64,000 nt of DNA from Bifidobacteriaceae bacterium UBA2724 (GTDB lineage Bacteria; Actinomycetota; Actinomycetes; Actinomycetales; Bifidobacteriaceae). Positions within the stretch are counted from its first letter, which is position 1. Each line of letters begins with the position of its first letter. Shown in pieces: positions 36,039-45,581 of this stretch. The translations under genes and the position numbers were made by a program. The notes beneath the pieces were generated by a model. That model was not told where the DNA came from, ran no database searches, and saw only the letters and a list, made by a program, of their open reading frames with translations. Location of the stretch: assembly GCA_002353815.1 (NCBI GenBank), contig DEKK01000016.1, forward strand, positions 108,335 through 172,334, read 5' to 3'.

Positions 36039-37346
36039 ATGATCAATGGAAAGAAGATCATCGGCGTGGCAGCCTCTGTGGCTATGATCGCCGGTGTCGC
36101 TGCTTGCGGTGGCTCTTCTACTAACAACACGAGCGCTTCTGGTGATACCACCGCCGCTGCTACCATTGCCGATCCGTGCGAGGGTGGCAAAGACGTCACG
36201 CTGACTGTGTGGGCTCCGCAGGAAGACCAGAAGGATGACACCTCCTGGCTGCAGACCGAGGAAGCCGCTTTCGAGAAGGCTTACCCGAACTGCAAGGTCA
36301 CCTGGAAGAACTCCGTCGTGTCCGAGGCTGACGCTGGCTCCACCGTCGCCCAGGATGCTTCTGCTGCCGCTGATGTCTACATGTTCTCCAACGATCAGCT
36401 CGGCACTCTGATCAGCGCTGGCGGTATCGGTGAGATTCCGGAAGGCGCCTACCTCGATCAGATCAAGGCTCAGAACGACGACAACATGATGGCTTCCGTC
36501 ACCTCCGACGGCAAGGTCTACGGCGTTCCTTACACCGGCAACACCTGGTTCATGTACTACGATGCCTCCGTCTTCTCCGCTGACGACGTGAAGTCCCTCG
36601 ACACCATGCTCGAGAAGGGCAAGGTCTCCTTCCCGCTCACCAACGGCTGGTACAACTGGGCGTTCTATGCTGGCGCTGGCGCAACGCTGTTTGGCGATGA
36701 CGGCACCAATGCGGACGACGGCGCAAAGCTCGGCGACAACGCCGCTGCTGTGACCAAGTACCTTGTCAACCTCAAGCACAACAAGAACTTCGTGCTTGAC
36801 GATCAGGGCTCTGGCCTCGGCGGTCTCAAGGACGGCTCTGTGAACGCCATCTTCTCCGGCACCTGGGATGCTTCGAACGTCAAGGCCGCCCTTGGCGACA
36901 ACTACGCCGCTGCTCAGCCGCCGACCTTCAACCTCGACGGCACCGACACCCAGATGAAGGCGTTCTACGGCACCAAGGCCGCTGCCTACAACCCGAAGTC
37001 TGCCAACGCTGGTGTCGCAATGGCTCTTGCCGTGTTCCTCGGCGGCACCGATGCTCAGAAGGCTCACTACGAGATGCGCAGCATCGTTCCGTCCGACAAG
37101 TCCCTCGCTTCCGATTCCAAGATCTCCGCTGATCCGGCTGCCGTTGCTCAGATGAACACCATCGCCAACGCCGCCACCATCCAGCCGACGCTCAAGGCCA
37201 TGAACGGCTTCTGGGATGTCGCCGCTGGCATGGGCAAGGGCATCGACAGCGGTGAGGTCACCACGGATAACGCCAGCTCCAAGACCGACGACTTCCAGAC
37301 CGGCCTTAACGCCGCTCTTGATAAGGCAGCCAAGGCTGATGAGTGA
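36039..37346 (+). CDS. malE: Maltodextrin ABC transporter, solute-binding lipoprotein
   Basis: 435-residue lipoprotein that captures maltose/maltodextrins for the MalFG permease. Lipobox GVAAC with Cys23, a Ser/Thr linker, then a family-1 binding-protein fold: VTLTVWAPQEDQKD, FEKAYPNCKVTW, ADVYMFSNDQLGTLISAGG, VPYTGNTWFMYY, and the late GMGKGIDSG. GGAAGGGATC precedes the ATG. Codon use is more uniform than its neighbours (many GCT, GGC and TCC), suggesting strong expression. It is followed by a hairpin before malF. Confidence 0.92.
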   Translation: MINGKKIIGVAASVAMIAGVAACGGSSTNNTSASGDTTAAATIADPCEGGKDVTLTVWAPQEDQKDDTSWLQTEEAAFEKAYPNCKVTWKNSVVSEADAGSTVAQDASAAADVYMFSNDQLGTLISAGGIGEIPEGAYLDQIKAQNDDNMMASVTSDGKVYGVPYTGNTWFMYYDASVFSADDVKSLDTMLEKGKVSFPLTNGWYNWAFYAGAGATLFGDDGTNADDGAKLGDNAAAVTKYLVNLKHNKNFVLDDQGSGLGGLKDGSVNAIFSGTWDASNVKAALGDNYAAAQPPTFNLDGTDTQMKAFYGTKAAAYNPKSANAGVAMALAVFLGGTDAQKAHYEMRSIVPSDKSLASDSKISADPAAVAQMNTIANAATIQPTLKAMNGFWDVAAGMGKGIDSGEVTTDNASSKTDDFQTGLNAALDKAAKADE

Positions 37347-37412
37347 GCCAAGGGTGACACTTGGTAATGCAGGTGTCGCGACAACAACTGAAACAACTAC
37401 GGTTGTATAGTT

Positions 37413-37457
37413 AAGAGCTGTGCCTGGTTCTGCAACCGGCACAGCTCTTTGTTTTGT
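37413..37457 (+). terminator. Intra-operon terminator between malE and malF
   Basis: Arms AAGAGCTGTGCC (37413-37424) and GGCACAGCTCTT (37438-37449) with an inner GGTT/AACC, then TGTTTTGTCTTTT. It is probably a partial terminator that lets malE be made in excess over the permease genes. Confidence 0.85.
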
Positions 37458-37529
37458 CTTTTGCCAACGTAGGCAAAAGTTGGACTCTGAGTAACCATAT
37501 GAATTCTCTACAAGGAAGGTTGATAGCTC

Positions 37530-38936
37530 GTGGCTACGACCAGTAAACAAGTGGAGCCGAAGAAGCGGAAGAAGAAGGTTTCCGCTGACTATGTCGCTCC
37601 TGCGCCTTGGACTGTGAAAAACGCTTGCAAGCACGGCGATATTCTGACAAAGATTTCGTTCGTGATCTTTGGCGTCAGCAATCTCGCGCGCAAACAAATC
37701 GTCAAGGGTATCCTTCTCCTCGCCGTTGAAGCTCTGTATGTCCTGTACATGGTGACCACCGGTGCCACCGCAATCGACAAGCTCATCAATGGTCTGTACG
37801 GTACCAAGGCCGAGCAGGTCTTCGTCAATGGTCTGCCTGTGCAGTCGCAGGAAGAGTATTCCGTCACCATCCTTCTGTATGGCGTTGCGGCGTTCTTCTT
37901 CACCGTGTGCTTCGTCTGGTTCTGGACCGTCAACGTGCGTTCGGCGTACAAGGCTCAGTACCTTAAGGAGACTCAGGGACGCGCTCCCGGCTTCCTCGAT
38001 GACATCCTGGACCTCAAGGACGGACGCGCCTATGTGTCCATGCTGTTCCTGCCGATCCTCGGTATCCTGATCTTCACCATCCTGCCCCTGATCTTCATGA
38101 TCTCGATGGCGTTCACCTCCTACGATTCGGGCCATTCGTCCCACTTCCGCTGGGTTGGTCTCGCCAACTTCAAGACGGTGCTGTCGGATAACGGCGGGCA
38201 GGTCAACATCCATCAGTTCATGTCGGTCCTCGCCTGGACGCTTATCTGGGCGTTCTTCGCAACGTTCCTCAACTACTTCCTTGGAATGTTCATCGCGATG
38301 GTGATCAACCGCAAGACCACCAAGTTCAAGAACTTCTGGCGTGGTGTGTTCTCGCTGTCCATCGCAGTGCCGCAGTTCGTGTCCCTGCTGGTCATGCACA
38401 GCATGCTCCAGCCCGAAGGTGCAATCAACCGACTGCTGAGGTCGTGGGGTTGGATCCAGGGCTCGTTGCCGTTCTTCACCAACGCGACCTGGGCCCGCGT
38501 GACCGTCATCGTCATCAACCTCTGGGTTGGTATTCCGTTCACGATCATGCAGGTCACCGGCATCCTTCAGAACATTCCTACCGACCTCTATGAGGCTGCG
38601 GACCTCGATGGCGCCAACTGGTGGCAGAAGTTCCGCAACATCACTATGCCGTACATGATCTTCGTGACCACCCCGTACCTGATCACGACATTCACCGGCA
38701 ACGTCAATAACTTCAACGTCATCTACCTGCTCTCCGGCGGCGATCCGACGCCGGTCGGCGCTTCCGCAGGTAAGACGGATCTGTTGATTACGTGGCTCTA
38801 CAAGCTCACCGTCGACAAGTACGATTACAACATCGGTGCCGTCATCGGTATCTTCACGTTCATCGTTCTCGCCGTGGTGTCGCTGCTGACCTACCGTAAC
38901 AGCGGTTCCTACAAGAACGAGGAGGGCTTCAGGTGA
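37530..38936 (+). CDS. malF: Maltodextrin ABC transporter permease MalF
   Basis: 468 residues. Long basic N-terminus (PKKRKKKVS), helices near 60-125, a soluble part, then the permease core, with the EAA loop EAADLDGANWWQKFRNITMP that contacts the ATPase. The start is a GTG with AGGAAGG 10 bases upstream. It lies 183 bases after malE, across a terminator hairpin, and its stop overlaps malG by 4 bases (GTGA). No ATPase gene is in the cluster; a shared MsmK-type ATPase elsewhere is likely (family knowledge). Confidence 0.92.
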   Translation: MATTSKQVEPKKRKKKVSADYVAPAPWTVKNACKHGDILTKISFVIFGVSNLARKQIVKGILLLAVEALYVLYMVTTGATAIDKLINGLYGTKAEQVFVNGLPVQSQEEYSVTILLYGVAAFFFTVCFVWFWTVNVRSAYKAQYLKETQGRAPGFLDDILDLKDGRAYVSMLFLPILGILIFTILPLIFMISMAFTSYDSGHSSHFRWVGLANFKTVLSDNGGQVNIHQFMSVLAWTLIWAFFATFLNYFLGMFIAMVINRKTTKFKNFWRGVFSLSIAVPQFVSLLVMHSMLQPEGAINRLLRSWGWIQGSLPFFTNATWARVTVIVINLWVGIPFTIMQVTGILQNIPTDLYEAADLDGANWWQKFRNITMPYMIFVTTPYLITTFTGNVNNFNVIYLLSGGDPTPVGASAGKTDLLITWLYKLTVDKYDYNIGAVIGIFTFIVLAVVSLLTYRNSGSYKNEEGFR

Positions 38937-39835
38937 GCAGAAAGTCTAATTCCGAGTATTCCGACAAGGCAGGCAAGGGTCTGCATAACGCTCACACTCG
39001 CCGCGTAGTGGCCGATGTGCTGTCGTACGTTCTGCTGACCGTCCTCGGCATCATCTGGGTCATGCCGATTGTGTGGGTGCTGCTTGAATCCTTCAACGCC
39101 AACACCTCGCCGTATCAGCCGACCTTCTTCCCGACCGAGTACACGCTGAACAACTACAACATGCTGTTCACAGACAAAACGATCATGGACTTCGGCCAGA
39201 TGTTCCTGCGCACGTTCATCATCGCATGCTTCGTGTGCGTCATCTCCGTCACGTTCGTGCTGCTCGTGGCATACTGCATGAGCCGTATGCGCTTCCGCTT
39301 CCGTAAGCCGTTCATGAACATCGTGCTCGTGCTGGGCATGTTCCCGGGCATCATGTCCGTCGTGGCTATCTACTTCATCCTCAAGGCCATGAACCTGACC
39401 TCCGGAAATATGACCGTCATCGCCCTGATCCTGGTCTACTCCGCTGGTACCGGCGCTGGCTTCTACATGATGAAGGGCTACATGGATACGATTCCGAACT
39501 CCCTCGACGAGGCCGCCATGCTCGATGGCTGCACCCGTTGGCAGGTGTTCACCAAGATCATCCTGCCGATCTGCCGCCCGATGATCGTGTACCAAGCAAT
39601 CACCGGCTTCCTGACCCCGTGGCTCGACTTCGTTATGGCGAAGGCGATCTGCCGCACTCAGGATCAGTGGACGGTCGCACTGGGTCTGTGGAACATGCTG
39701 CAGAAGGAATACATCCAGAACTTCTACGCACGCTTCGCAGCCGCCGCAGTGGTCGTCTCTGTGCCGATCGCAATCCTGTTCATGGTCATGCAGCGCTTCT
39801 ACCAGGAGTCCATGTCTGGCTCCGTCAAGGGCTGA
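38933..39835 (+). CDS. malG: Maltodextrin ABC transporter permease MalG
   Basis: 300 residues, six helices, EAA loop EAAMLDGCTRWQVFTKIILP. It begins at a GTG overlapping the malF stop. It ends before a strong terminator at 39908. Together with MalF it forms the channel for sugars bound by the lipoprotein. Confidence 0.93.
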   Translation: MSRKSNSEYSDKAGKGLHNAHTRRVVADVLSYVLLTVLGIIWVMPIVWVLLESFNANTSPYQPTFFPTEYTLNNYNMLFTDKTIMDFGQMFLRTFIIACFVCVISVTFVLLVAYCMSRMRFRFRKPFMNIVLVLGMFPGIMSVVAIYFILKAMNLTSGNMTVIALILVYSAGTGAGFYMMKGYMDTIPNSLDEAAMLDGCTRWQVFTKIILPICRPMIVYQAITGFLTPWLDFVMAKAICRTQDQWTVALGLWNMLQKEYIQNFYARFAAAAVVVSVPIAILFMVMQRFYQESMSGSVKG

Positions 39836-39907
39836 TGCGCACCGTCTGACCTGCAGGTCCACAGGCTGCGTGTGCTGACGCGCCGCGGCTTGTGGCGATG
39901 CATAGAG

Positions 39908-39944
39908 AGTCCCCCGCTCGTTGAACGAGCGGGGGACTTTTGCG
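39908..39944 (+). terminator. Terminator of malEFG
   Basis: Arms AGTCCCCCGCTCGTT (39908-39922) and AACGAGCGGGGGACT (39924-39938), then TTTTGCGTTTC. Confidence 0.93.
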
Positions 39945-39985
39945 TTTCGATGTTCTGCGGCATGGGCGCGGGGTGTGCGCGGTGT

Positions 39986-40080
39986 GCGGAGGACGTGGCG
40001 ACGGCGTGGAGAGCGGAGGGCGCGGCATGGGCGCGGGGCGCGGAGGACGTGGCGATGGCGTGGAGAGCGGAGGGCACGGC
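39986..40080. repeat. Two-copy 41-bp direct repeat
   Basis: Copies at 39986-40026 and 40040-40080 (GCGGAGGACGTGGCG...) differ at two bases. Non-coding, G-rich on +. Confidence 0.85.
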
Positions 40081-40233
40081 GCCGGCGCGGTGTGGAGGCG
40101 GCCTTGCATGGTGCCGTACAGAAAGCCCATGACGTGGGCGCGGGGTGGGTGCGGCATGGCGGATTTGGCCGTAATATGATTACGGCTTATTGCTCTAGGC
40201 GCGCTCTACGACGAGCGTGCGTGACAGGAGTGT

Positions 40234-42135
40234 GTGATGACTCTTAATCTCGTGGAACAGGGCCGATTGGTGACGGCTCGGTATCGTGGCGACGATCTTG
40301 GCGCCGTGCTGAACGGCGACTCGACGACCTTCACACTGTGGGCTCCGACGGCGGCCAGCGTGCAGGTGCGGCTCTACGCGACCGGTTCCGACGCAGAAGA
40401 GGGCGCCGCGCACCAAGGGGACTACGACCTGCAGAAGGATTCCCTGTTTGACGAGACCGGCATGTGGCGCTGCACTGTGCCCGCCAATCTGGATGGGACG
40501 TATTACGACTACCGCGTGACGTTCCCCGACGGCACCGAGAACGTCGCGGCCGACCCGTGGGCGCGTGCCGCGGGCGTGAACGGCGCGCGGTCCATGGTGA
40601 TCGATCTGTCGCGCACCGACCCGGAGGGCTGGGACCAGGACGCGGCGCCGGAAGTGCCTCCGCAGAGCCTCGTCGTGTGGGAAACCCACGTCGTCGACTT
40701 CTCGGCCGACCCCCGCAGCGGCGTCAAGCGCGACCATTGCGGCACCTTCCTCGGTTTCACTGACACCGACACCACGCTTGACGGCGCCGGCATGACCCCG
40801 ACTTGCGTCAATTACCTGCAGCAGCTGGGCGTCACCGCCGTGCAGATCGAGCCGATGTATGACTACGGCTCGGTTGACGAATCCCTGCCGCGCCTCGACC
40901 GTAACTACAACTGGGGCTATGACCCCGTCAACTACAATGTGCCCGAGGGATCGTACTCCACCGACCCGTTCCACGGCGACGTGCGGATCCGTGAATGCAA
41001 GCAGATGGTCCAGGCGCTCCACAAGGCCGGCATGAAGGTCATCATGGACGTCGTGTACAACCACATGTACACCACCGACAACTGGTTCGAGCGAATCGTG
41101 CCGGGGTATTTCTGCCGCCGCGACGAGAACGGCGACTTCACCAACGGTTCGGGCTGCGGCTGCGACATGGCTTCCGAAAAGCCCATGATGCGCAAGTACA
41201 TCGCCGATTCCGTGGCGTACTGGGCGAAGGAATACCACATCGACGGCTTCCGCTTCGATCTCATGGGCCTTATCGACGTCGACACGATGACGCAGGTCCG
41301 CGCCGAGCTGGAGGCACTGGGCGACGGCAAGGACTACATCCTCTACGGCGAGCCGTGGTTCTCGCAAGACACCCCGGCGAACCACAACCCCGATCTGCCG
41401 CTGAGCACCAACGCCAACCTCGACCACCTGGACGAGCATATCGGCGGGTTCTGCGACGCCTCGCGCGACACCATCAAAGGGCATTATCGCGATGAGCTGC
41501 TGCCGGGCTATGTGAACGGCGCGGCGGAGAAATATGCGTCGTCCATGCTCGACGTGGCTGACGGATGGCGCCATTCCGACGTGCTGCCGAAGCACCGCGC
41601 CCGCCAGATGGTGCAGTACGTGTCGTCGCATGACGACCTGACCCTGTGGGACAAGCTGTGCATCACGCTGCGCGGTGGCAAGCCGACGTCGGCCGATTAC
41701 GACGCCCAGGCGGGCTCCGTGGACGACGTGATCGCGGCCAACCGTCTCGCGGCCGCCGCGGTGCTGACCTCGGCGGGCATCCCGTTCTTCCTCAGTGGCG
41801 AGGAGTTCGGCCGCACCAAGCACGGGAATTCCAACTCGTACAACGGACCGTTCGAAGACAATGTGCTCTTCTGGGAGCGCGCCGAACGCATGGCGTGGCT
41901 TGTCGACACATACCGGATGCTCATCGCGGTGCGGTCCAGCGACCCGGCGTTCGCCGACGGTGTGCGCACGCAGGTCGACACCGACGACCCGAGCGTGGTC
42001 GCGTTCCAGGTGGGCACGCATCTGGTGGCGCTGAACCCGACGGACGAAGCCTGCTCGGTGCGCAGCGGCGTCGACGCCGACAGCTCCTACGTGGTGCGTC
42101 CGCATGATTTCCTCATCACTGAGGCGCACAAGTAA
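40234..42135 (+). CDS. pulA: Cytoplasmic type I pullulanase (GH13_14)
   Basis: 633 residues, no signal peptide, so it debranches maltodextrins or glycogen inside the cell. N-terminal CBM48 (DDLGAVLNGDSTTFTLWAP), type I pullulanase signature NYNWGYDPVNYNVPEGSY, DVVYNHM, GFRFDLMGL with the nucleophile Asp, LYGEPW with the acid Glu, and SSHDDLTLWDKL. AGGAG is 7 bases before the ATG. It resembles the second module of apuB and completes the starch pathway of the island. Confidence 0.94.
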   Translation: MMTLNLVEQGRLVTARYRGDDLGAVLNGDSTTFTLWAPTAASVQVRLYATGSDAEEGAAHQGDYDLQKDSLFDETGMWRCTVPANLDGTYYDYRVTFPDGTENVAADPWARAAGVNGARSMVIDLSRTDPEGWDQDAAPEVPPQSLVVWETHVVDFSADPRSGVKRDHCGTFLGFTDTDTTLDGAGMTPTCVNYLQQLGVTAVQIEPMYDYGSVDESLPRLDRNYNWGYDPVNYNVPEGSYSTDPFHGDVRIRECKQMVQALHKAGMKVIMDVVYNHMYTTDNWFERIVPGYFCRRDENGDFTNGSGCGCDMASEKPMMRKYIADSVAYWAKEYHIDGFRFDLMGLIDVDTMTQVRAELEALGDGKDYILYGEPWFSQDTPANHNPDLPLSTNANLDHLDEHIGGFCDASRDTIKGHYRDELLPGYVNGAAEKYASSMLDVADGWRHSDVLPKHRARQMVQYVSSHDDLTLWDKLCITLRGGKPTSADYDAQAGSVDDVIAANRLAAAAVLTSAGIPFFLSGEEFGRTKHGNSNSYNGPFEDNVLFWERAERMAWLVDTYRMLIAVRSSDPAFADGVRTQVDTDDPSVVAFQVGTHLVALNPTDEACSVRSGVDADSSYVVRPHDFLITEAHK

Positions 42136-42194
42136 GCTCGGGCCCGCGCCCGGCGCACAGCATCCGGTACCCGGTTCACCAGGCCGTGCGGAGC

Positions 42195-42242
42195 GTTGTG
42201 GCGCGACGCTTCGATAGGGCGTTGTTGTGGCGCGACGCTTCG
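42195..42242. repeat. Two-copy 19-bp direct repeat
   Basis: GTTGTGGCGCGACGCTTCG at 42195-42213 and 42224-42242, perfect, in the gap before the HAD gene. Confidence 0.85.
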
Positions 42243-42281
42243 GAGTGACGTCCGACAGACGAAAGAGAACGACAGAACGAC

Positions 42282-43010
42282 ATGAAGTATTCGACGGTAT
42301 TCTTCGACCTCTACGGCACGCTCATCGACCTGCACACCGATGAGCAGAGCGACCGCGCGTGGGAGGCGCTGCGCGACGAACTGCATCGCAACGGCGCCGA
42401 ATACACCTCGCTCACGGAGCTGCGCCGCGCCTTCGCCGACGAGGAGGCGGCGCTGGAGATGCAGGAGGTGGGGCGTCCGGAGCATGAAATCGACCTCGCG
42501 CCGGCATACCACAACCTGTTCACGCTCAAGGGCATCGCGCCGAGCGCCGACCAGATCGCACGCGCCGCGTGGGCCTTCCGCGACGGGTCCACCGATTACA
42601 TCAGGCTCTATGACGGCGCTGTCGAGCTGCTCGACGCCTTGCGCGCGCAGGGCCGCCGCACCGTGCTGCTGAGCAACGCGCAGAAGCTGTACACGATGCC
42701 GGAGCTCGAGAAATTCAGCCTCGCGCCGCACCTCGACCAGATCTTCATCTCGTCCGAGGCGGGCTGGAAGAAGCCGTCGGAGCATTTCTATACGCTGGGA
42801 TTGAAAACCGCCGGGGCCGTTGCCGACCACACGCTGATGGTCGGCAACGATCCGCAGGCCGACATGGAAGGCGCGCGTCGCGTGGGCGTCGATGGCGCCT
42901 ACCTGCACACCAGCGATTGGTTCGGCGATGCGCCGGCCGCAGTGCAGCAGTTCGATGGTGCGGATTACCGCGGTCTGCTGCGGTTCATTGAAGACAGCGA
43001 CCGCGCGTGA
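42282..43010 (+). CDS. HAD-family hydrolase (YjjG-like)
   Basis: 242-residue soluble phosphatase. Motif I FFDLYGTLID with nucleophile Asp9, motif II LLSNAQ, Lys in GWKKPSEHF, motif IV VGNDPQADMEGA. The C1-type helical cap between residues 20 and 95 fits the YjjG/pyrimidine nucleotidase and haloacid dehalogenase group. The substrate is unknown. The ribosome site is weak (AAAGAG, 18 bases upstream). A 19-bp direct repeat lies just before it. Confidence 0.9.
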   Translation: MKYSTVFFDLYGTLIDLHTDEQSDRAWEALRDELHRNGAEYTSLTELRRAFADEEAALEMQEVGRPEHEIDLAPAYHNLFTLKGIAPSADQIARAAWAFRDGSTDYIRLYDGAVELLDALRAQGRRTVLLSNAQKLYTMPELEKFSLAPHLDQIFISSEAGWKKPSEHFYTLGLKTAGAVADHTLMVGNDPQADMEGARRVGVDGAYLHTSDWFGDAPAAVQQFDGADYRGLLRFIEDSDRA

Positions 43011-43224
43011 CGCGCCGGGCGATCGGCTCCTCCCACGGTCTCTCACACAGCGTTCAGCTACGCTCGAGGTCGGTCCGGATGGCGTCCGCCGTCCGGATGG
43101 CCGATGACAACACCCCAGACGCGCCACATCGGCGCGCGGCGTCGTGTCTGCCGTGCGCTTCGCGCGGCGCACACAAGACGCACATGACGTCGTGCCGTGC
43201 CCTGTGGCGGGAAGGACCTAACGA

Positions 43225-44163
43225 ATGGGACTCTTTTCATACGACAGCCTCGATGGTGAGGAGACCAGCTACGAAGCCGACCTCGGCATCAACAGCACGC
43301 ATCACAAGAAGAAGCGCAGGCGCAAGGGGCTGACGAACTTCAGGCTCAAGATGATTGCCGGAATCCTCGCGTTCGTCGGGCTGCTGGGCACCTCGGTGTG
43401 CAGCATGAACCTGCCGGAAGTGGCCACCGACGCGGATTTCGGCACGCTGTCGCTCATCATCGTCTGCGTGGCCTGTCTGCTTGTTTCGGTGCCGTTGTAT
43501 GCGTGGATCCTCGTCGAAGGGTTCCGCAACTCCCAGCACATGTGGCGGTATTTCTTCCGGCTGCTCGCCCTGGCGGCGGTGTGCGAGGTGCCGTGGGACC
43601 TGGCCACGTGGCAATACCAGCGTTTCTCGACGAACGTGTATTCGCTGGTGGGCGTGCTGTATTCCGGCATTGAGCCGCGCCCGTGGTTCAACCTGTACAC
43701 GCAGAATCCAATCTGGGGGCTCGCCACCTGCGAGCTCGTGCTGTGCTGCTTCGCGTGGATCCGCAAGCATCAGGAGCCGACCGAAGACGAAGGCCCGAAG
43801 CAAGACGTGTATTTCACCGCCGGCACCGCGTGGTTCCTGCGCCTCCTGCTGCTGTTCGCCGCCGTGCTGTGGATGTATCTGCTGTCTGTCGGGCAGCTCG
43901 GACGCATGTTCCCGATCGGCCTCATGACGCTCGTGTTCGTGCTGATTTTCTACAGTCTGCGCTCCAAAGAGAACACGATGATGATCCTTGCCGCCGCCAT
44001 TGGCGCCCTGGAGGCGCTGGCGCCGGCCGTCGGCGTGCTGATCCTGCACTTCCAGAACGACGAGGAGGGCTTCGCCCACACGTGGACGCGCTGGCTGTGG
44101 TACCCCGCGGCGGTACTGGGCATGCTGGTGCCTGGTCTGATTGCCTGTCAGGGGCTGCTGTGA
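43225..44163 (+). CDS. TraX-like polytopic membrane protein
   Basis: 312 residues: basic N-terminus (HHKKKRRRKG), then about eight helices. FRLKMIAGILAFVGLLG, YAWILVEGFRNSQHMWRYFF and RLLALAAVCEVPWDLA match the layout of the TraX family (LKxIAxxxMxxDH..., LxxGFxxTxNxxxYxxRL, xxxSxIPxxL), although the usual early Asp-His is not visible. TraX acetylates pilin in F plasmids, but chromosomal members have unknown roles, perhaps envelope acylation. GGAAGGACC precedes the ATG. The next gene is a GT4 glycosyltransferase on the same strand. Confidence 0.75.
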   Translation: MGLFSYDSLDGEETSYEADLGINSTHHKKKRRRKGLTNFRLKMIAGILAFVGLLGTSVCSMNLPEVATDADFGTLSLIIVCVACLLVSVPLYAWILVEGFRNSQHMWRYFFRLLALAAVCEVPWDLATWQYQRFSTNVYSLVGVLYSGIEPRPWFNLYTQNPIWGLATCELVLCCFAWIRKHQEPTEDEGPKQDVYFTAGTAWFLRLLLLFAAVLWMYLLSVGQLGRMFPIGLMTLVFVLIFYSLRSKENTMMILAAAIGALEALAPAVGVLILHFQNDEEGFAHTWTRWLWYPAAVLGMLVPGLIACQGLL

Positions 44164-44286
44164 GCCGGACGCCGCGGCGTGCGCATGCGGTGTGGCGTGA
44201 ACGCGCGGCAGCGTGTACGGCGCGACGTGAACGTGCGCGGGCGCGGCGCTGGTATGCGCAAACACCACAGACATGCGGGTGGCGGC

Positions 44287-44292
44287 GTAGTA
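44287..44292 (+). promoter_or_regulatory. Candidate -10 box before the GT4 gene
   Basis: TAGTAT, 43 bases before the chosen start. No clear -35. Confidence 0.3.
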
Positions 44293-44335
44293 TGCAGACG
44301 GCAGTGCGGTGGAAGAACGAAAAGGTGTGAAATCC

Positions 44336-45514
44336 ATGGGTGACCCGACCAAGCCATTGAAAATCGGCTTCGTGTTCGATGACACGCTCGACGCCCCCGA
44401 TGGGGTGCAGCAGCACATCATCATGCTCGGACGGGAATACGCGCGCCGCGGCTGCGAGGTGCACTACCTGGTCGGCGAGACGCATGACGCGTTGAGCGAC
44501 CCGCGTTTCGACTTCGCCCACATCCATCCGCTGTCGCGCAACGTGAAGGTGAAGTTCAATTCCAACCGCATGCGCATCCCGCTGCCCGCGCCACGCAAGC
44601 CGATCCGCGAGCTGCTCGGGCGCGAGCGGTTCGACGTGCTGCATGTGCAGGCGCCGTATTCGCCGTTCATGGCTGGCCGCGTGCTGCATGAGGTCGGGCG
44701 CGTGTCACCGTCCACCTGCGTTTTCGCAACCTATCACATCGCCGTGGATTCCGCCGTCGCCAAGGCCGGCGGCATGGTGCTCGGGCGGGTGATCAATGCG
44801 CGCAGCGCCCGTCGCATCGACAGATCCCTGGCGGTGTCGCGCGTGGCGGCGGCATACGCCCACGAGACGGCGGGTGTCGCCGCCACCGTGGTGCCCAATC
44901 CCATCGACGTGCAGACGATGCGGGAAAACGCCAAGGGAACCCGTCCGCAGCCGCACCATGTGGTGTTCCTGGGGCGTTTCGTGGAGCGCAAGGGCGCCAA
45001 CGTGCTGCTCGACGCCATCGACTGGGGCGAGCGACACGGGATGTTTCCCGACGACCTGCGCGTCACAATGGCGGGCAAGGGGCCGTTGCTCGATGCAGCG
45101 CGCGAACGCGCCGCATCGTTGCACACGCCGGTGAGGTTCCTCGGCGCGATCCCCGAAGAAGACAAGGCCGCGTTCCTGGCATCGGGACAGGTGGCGGTGT
45201 TTCCTGCCACGGGCGCCGAATCCTTCGGCATCGTGCTGCTCGAGGCCATCGCCGCCGGCTCGGGCGTCGTGCTCGCCGGCGACAACCCGGGATACCGATC
45301 CACGATGATGGACAACGACGATGTGCTGGTGGACGTGACGGGCGCACACCGGGCGGAGCACCTGGCGCGTGCCATCGCGAAGGCGTGCACTGACGACGTC
45401 TGGGCGTCCCGCGTGCACGAATGGGAACAGGAGACGCTGCTGGGGGCCTATGATGTGCGCAACGTCGCATCCACGCTGCTGTCGATGTACGAGGCGGCGA
45501 AGCGCGGCGTGTGA
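44336..45514 (+). CDS. GT4-family glycosyltransferase (PimA/PimB type)
   Basis: 392 residues, GT-B fold, retaining. N-terminal IGFVFDDTLDAPDGVQQH with the glycine-rich loop, then APYSPFM, ATYHIAVDS, VPNPIDVQ, FLGRFVERKGANVLLDAI, and the donor-site ESFGIVLLEAIAAGSG with the conserved E-x7-E. This resembles actinobacterial mannosyltransferases making phosphatidylinositol mannosides, which suits the membrane context. The acceptor is not certain. Start MGDPTK with AAAGG upstream. Confidence 0.88.
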   Translation: MGDPTKPLKIGFVFDDTLDAPDGVQQHIIMLGREYARRGCEVHYLVGETHDALSDPRFDFAHIHPLSRNVKVKFNSNRMRIPLPAPRKPIRELLGRERFDVLHVQAPYSPFMAGRVLHEVGRVSPSTCVFATYHIAVDSAVAKAGGMVLGRVINARSARRIDRSLAVSRVAAAYAHETAGVAATVVPNPIDVQTMRENAKGTRPQPHHVVFLGRFVERKGANVLLDAIDWGERHGMFPDDLRVTMAGKGPLLDAARERAASLHTPVRFLGAIPEEDKAAFLASGQVAVFPATGAESFGIVLLEAIAAGSGVVLAGDNPGYRSTMMDNDDVLVDVTGAHRAEHLARAIAKACTDDVWASRVHEWEQETLLGAYDVRNVASTLLSMYEAAKRGV

Positions 45515-45581
45515 AGGTGCTCGTGGCGGCGGTCGCCACGCCCTCGCGCCCGTGCCCCCGGGCGCATGAAGGCGAGGGCGC

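Larger units (their letters stand above)
39836..40233. other. 398-bp gap: malG terminator, repeats, pullulanase promoter region
   Basis: After the terminator come G-rich direct repeats (39986-40080) and an AT-richer end (about 40170-40205, GTAATATGATTACGG) that likely holds the promoter of the cytoplasmic pullulanase. In it GTAAT-ATG-ATTAC is a perfect inverted repeat. No gene. Confidence 0.6.

Noticed and set aside
36033..38399. 788-codon frame on the minus strand opposite malE and malF
   Set aside because: Antisense shadow. The + strand has lipobox, binding-protein and EAA motifs, while this frame has none.
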